This document shows, one piece after another, positions 62,360 through 64,000 of a DNA stretch of 64,000 nucleotides. The notes below the pieces were generated by a model. That model saw only the letters and a program-made list of their open reading frames with translations, did no database searches and was not told the origin of the DNA. The stretch spans positions 114,253-178,252 of the forward strand of contig NZ_KB822581.1 of assembly GCF_000364605.1 (NCBI RefSeq). Reading direction: 5' to 3'. Each line of letters starts with the position of its first letter. Within the stretch, counting starts at the first letter, position 1. The DNA is from Nocardioides sp. Iso805N. Its GTDB lineage: Bacteria; Actinomycetota; Actinomycetes; Propionibacteriales; Nocardioidaceae. A program made the position numbers and the translations under genes.

Positions 62360-63349
62360 ATGGACCAGCGCACTCTCGGAAGCACCGGCAAGGACGTCTC
62401 CGTCGTCGGACTCGGCACCTGGCAGCTCGGCGCGGACTGGGGTGAGGTCAGCGAGGCCGACGCCCAGGCCGTGCTCGAGGCGAGTGTCGCCTCGGGAGTC
62501 ACCTTCTTCGACACGGCCGACGTGTACGGCGACGGCCGCAGCGAGCAGATCATCGGCGAGTACCTGCGCACCAGCGGCGCACCGGTGACCGTGGCCACCA
62601 AGATGGGCCGCCGCCTCGACCAGGTGCCGCAGAATTACACCCTGGCGAACTTCCGCTCCTGGACCGACCGCTCCCGGCGCAACCTCGGCGTGGACACCCT
62701 CGACCTCGTGCAGCTGCACTGCCCACCGTCGGCGACCGTCGCGGACGAGGCGACCTACGACGCGCTGCGCACGCTGGTCGACGACGGCGCGATCGCGGCG
62801 TACGGCGTCAGCGTCGAGACCTGCGACCAGGCCCTGGCGGCGATCGAGCACGGCGCGGCCAGTGTCCAGATCATCCTCAACGCCTTCCGGCTCAAGCCGC
62901 TGGACGAGGTGCTGCCGGCCGCCCTGGCGAAGGGCGTGGGCATCATCGTCCGGGTGCCGCTGGCCAGCGGGCTGCTGTCGGGCCGTTACAGCAACGAGAC
63001 CGTGTTCGCCTACAACGACCACCGCAGCTACAACCGACGCGGGGAGGCGTTCGACGTCGGCGAGACGTTCTCCGGGGTCGACTACGAGACCGGGCTGCAG
63101 GCCGCGAAGGAGTTCGCCGCGCTGGCCACCGAGCACGGCCCCGACGGCGCCACGCCGGCCCAGGTGGCCATCGCCTGGGTCGCCCAGCAGCCGGGCGTCA
63201 CCACGGTGATCCCCGGTGCTCGCAACGTCGACCAGGCCCGCGCGAACGCCGCGGCCGGCGCACTTCCCGCTCTCAGCGAGGACCTGCTGGCCGGCGTGCA
63301 GCGGATCTACGACGACCACCTGCGGGCAGCCATCCACCCGCGCTGGTGA
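62360..63349 (+). CDS. Aldo/keto reductase
   Basis: 329 residues: RTLGSTGKDVSVVGLGTWQLG, catalytic Asp/Tyr in TFFDTADVYGDG, Lys in VTVATKMGRR, His in LDLVQLHCPP, and the cofactor part TTVIPGARNVDQARANAAAG. It is an NADPH-dependent (beta/alpha)8 oxidoreductase acting on aldehydes or ketones; the substrate is unknown. The sortase gene begins 8 bp after its stop. Confidence 0.92.
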   Translation: MDQRTLGSTGKDVSVVGLGTWQLGADWGEVSEADAQAVLEASVASGVTFFDTADVYGDGRSEQIIGEYLRTSGAPVTVATKMGRRLDQVPQNYTLANFRSWTDRSRRNLGVDTLDLVQLHCPPSATVADEATYDALRTLVDDGAIAAYGVSVETCDQALAAIEHGAASVQIILNAFRLKPLDEVLPAALAKGVGIIVRVPLASGLLSGRYSNETVFAYNDHRSYNRRGEAFDVGETFSGVDYETGLQAAKEFAALATEHGPDGATPAQVAIAWVAQQPGVTTVIPGARNVDQARANAAAGALPALSEDLLAGVQRIYDDHLRAAIHPRW

Positions 63350-63356
63350 GCGCGCC

Positions 63357-64000
63357 GTGCCCATCGAGCCGCACGGCGTGCCCCGGCGTAGGGGGCGTGG
63401 CGGCGTAGGGCGGCGCCGGCTGCTGCTGTGGCCCGGCGTCGCGCTGATCGCGGTCGGGCTCTCGCTGCTGGGCTACGTGGCGTGGGAGTTCTGGGGCACG
63501 ACGTGGGTCAGCCACCGGCACCGCGACGAGGCGGTCGGCCAGCTGCGGCAGGCCTGGCGCGACGGCGACGGGTCGGTGCGCACCAGCTGGGGTGACGCGA
63601 CCGCCATCATCCGGATCCCGCGCTTCGGCTCCTCCTACGCGGTGCCGGTCCTGGAAGGCACCTCGGATGCGGTGCTGGCTACCGGCTTCGGGCACTACAG
63701 CGGGACCGCCGGCCCTGGCGAGGTCGGCAACTACGCGCTGGCCGCCCACCGGATCACCCACGGCCAGCCGCTACGGCGGATGCCGGACCTCAAGGCCGGC
63801 GACGCGATCATCGTGGAGACGAGAGCCGTGACCTACACCTACCGGCTCACCAACGACGGCAACGCCCTGGTGGTGCCGTTCACCTCGACCTGGGTGACGG
63901 CGCCGCTGCCGACCAACCCCGACGGCGGGGTGGAGCCGGCGCAGCAACCCGGGCAGCGACTGATCACTCTCACCACCTGCAGCGAGCTCTTCCACACCGA
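63357..64000 (+). CDS. Class E sortase (3' truncated by window)
   Basis: Starts with GTG at 63357 and is open to the window end (214 residues visible). N-terminal transmembrane helix (about 22-45; LLLWPGVALIAVGLSLLGYVAWEFW), then the sortase barrel: IIRIPRFGSSYAVPVLEG, NYALAAHRITHGQPLRRMPDLKAGDAI with catalytic His, and LITLTTCSELFHT with catalytic Cys. Class E sortases attach LAXTG-type surface proteins in high-GC actinobacteria. No substrate is visible in the window. It serves as the in-window reference for the pseudo-sortase. Confidence 0.9.
   Translation, partial: MPIEPHGVPRRRGRGGVGRRRLLLWPGVALIAVGLSLLGYVAWEFWGTTWVSHRHRDEAVGQLRQAWRDGDGSVRTSWGDATAIIRIPRFGSSYAVPVLEGTSDAVLATGFGHYSGTAGPGEVGNYALAAHRITHGQPLRRMPDLKAGDAIIVETRAVTYTYRLTNDGNALVVPFTSTWVTAPLPTNPDGGVEPAQQPGQRLITLTTCSELFHT

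Overview
The window is one contiguous piece of a high-GC actinobacterial chromosome. Gene content and order point to Nocardioidaceae (Nocardioides-like). Codons are strongly GC-biased, there are many ATGA/GTGA/TGATG start-stop overlaps, and many genes have a TANNNT hexamer only 6-9 nt before the start codon, the layout of leaderless transcription. Part of the order matches the Mycobacterium tuberculosis Rv0985c-Rv1011 region (mscL, FmdB, formyl-THF cyclo-ligase, galU, moeA1, rimJ, sepX/glpR ... pmt, rsmI, tatD, rpfB, ksgA, ispE). A second part matches the miaB-miaA-dapF-hflX region. No phage integrase, transposase, rRNA or CRISPR array was found.

Layout. 1-4.6 kb: end of cheA, cheW, a soluble PAS-PAS-GAF chemoreceptor and a DevR-like response regulator. 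4.7-10.6 kb: small and envelope genes (saccharopine-dehydrogenase-like reductase, Rho-N-type small protein, tRNA-Arg, LCP ligase, MscL, CpaB-like protein, FmdB zinc ribbon). 10.6-16.7 kb: cyclo-ligase and galU in divergent orientation, then glp/moeA-moaC-moaB-acetyltransferase and the divisome membrane protein SepX/GlpR, ending at tRNA-Ala. 16.8-27.9 kb: an accessory block inside otherwise conserved order, with LacI-MFS-GH3 glycosidase, a DUF429-RelA/SpoT fusion, and LacI-NCS1 permease-amidohydrolase. 28-38.6 kb: pmt/rsmI divergent pair, epoxide-hydrolase-like protein, TatD, TetR, RpfB, KsgA, IspE, ABC-F. 38.6-40 kb: MarR, a ligand-less CsoR-like regulator, a hot-dog protein. 40.2-51.8 kb: a Pst-type ABC transporter locus (PstC, PstA, PstB) enclosing five exported or membrane proteins and a sortase-fold protein that has lost its catalytic His and Cys. 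51.8-64 kb: methyltransferase, a serine-triplet-repeat protein, MiaB, Bcr/CflA exporter, MiaA, PPOX protein, DapF, SDR, HflX, SGNH hydrolase, aldo/keto reductase, and the start of an intact class E sortase.

The strongest candidate for an undescribed system is the 40.2-51.8 kb locus: a phosphate-type ABC transporter with a membrane-anchored PstS, a 941-residue membrane-anchored protein with PstS-like segments, a second soluble PstS, a pseudo-sortase and two exported proteins sharing an unrecognised domain. Other notable items are the protein with serine at every third residue next to miaB, the DUF429-alarmone synthetase fusion, and two divergent gene pairs whose -10 hexamers overlap by two bases.
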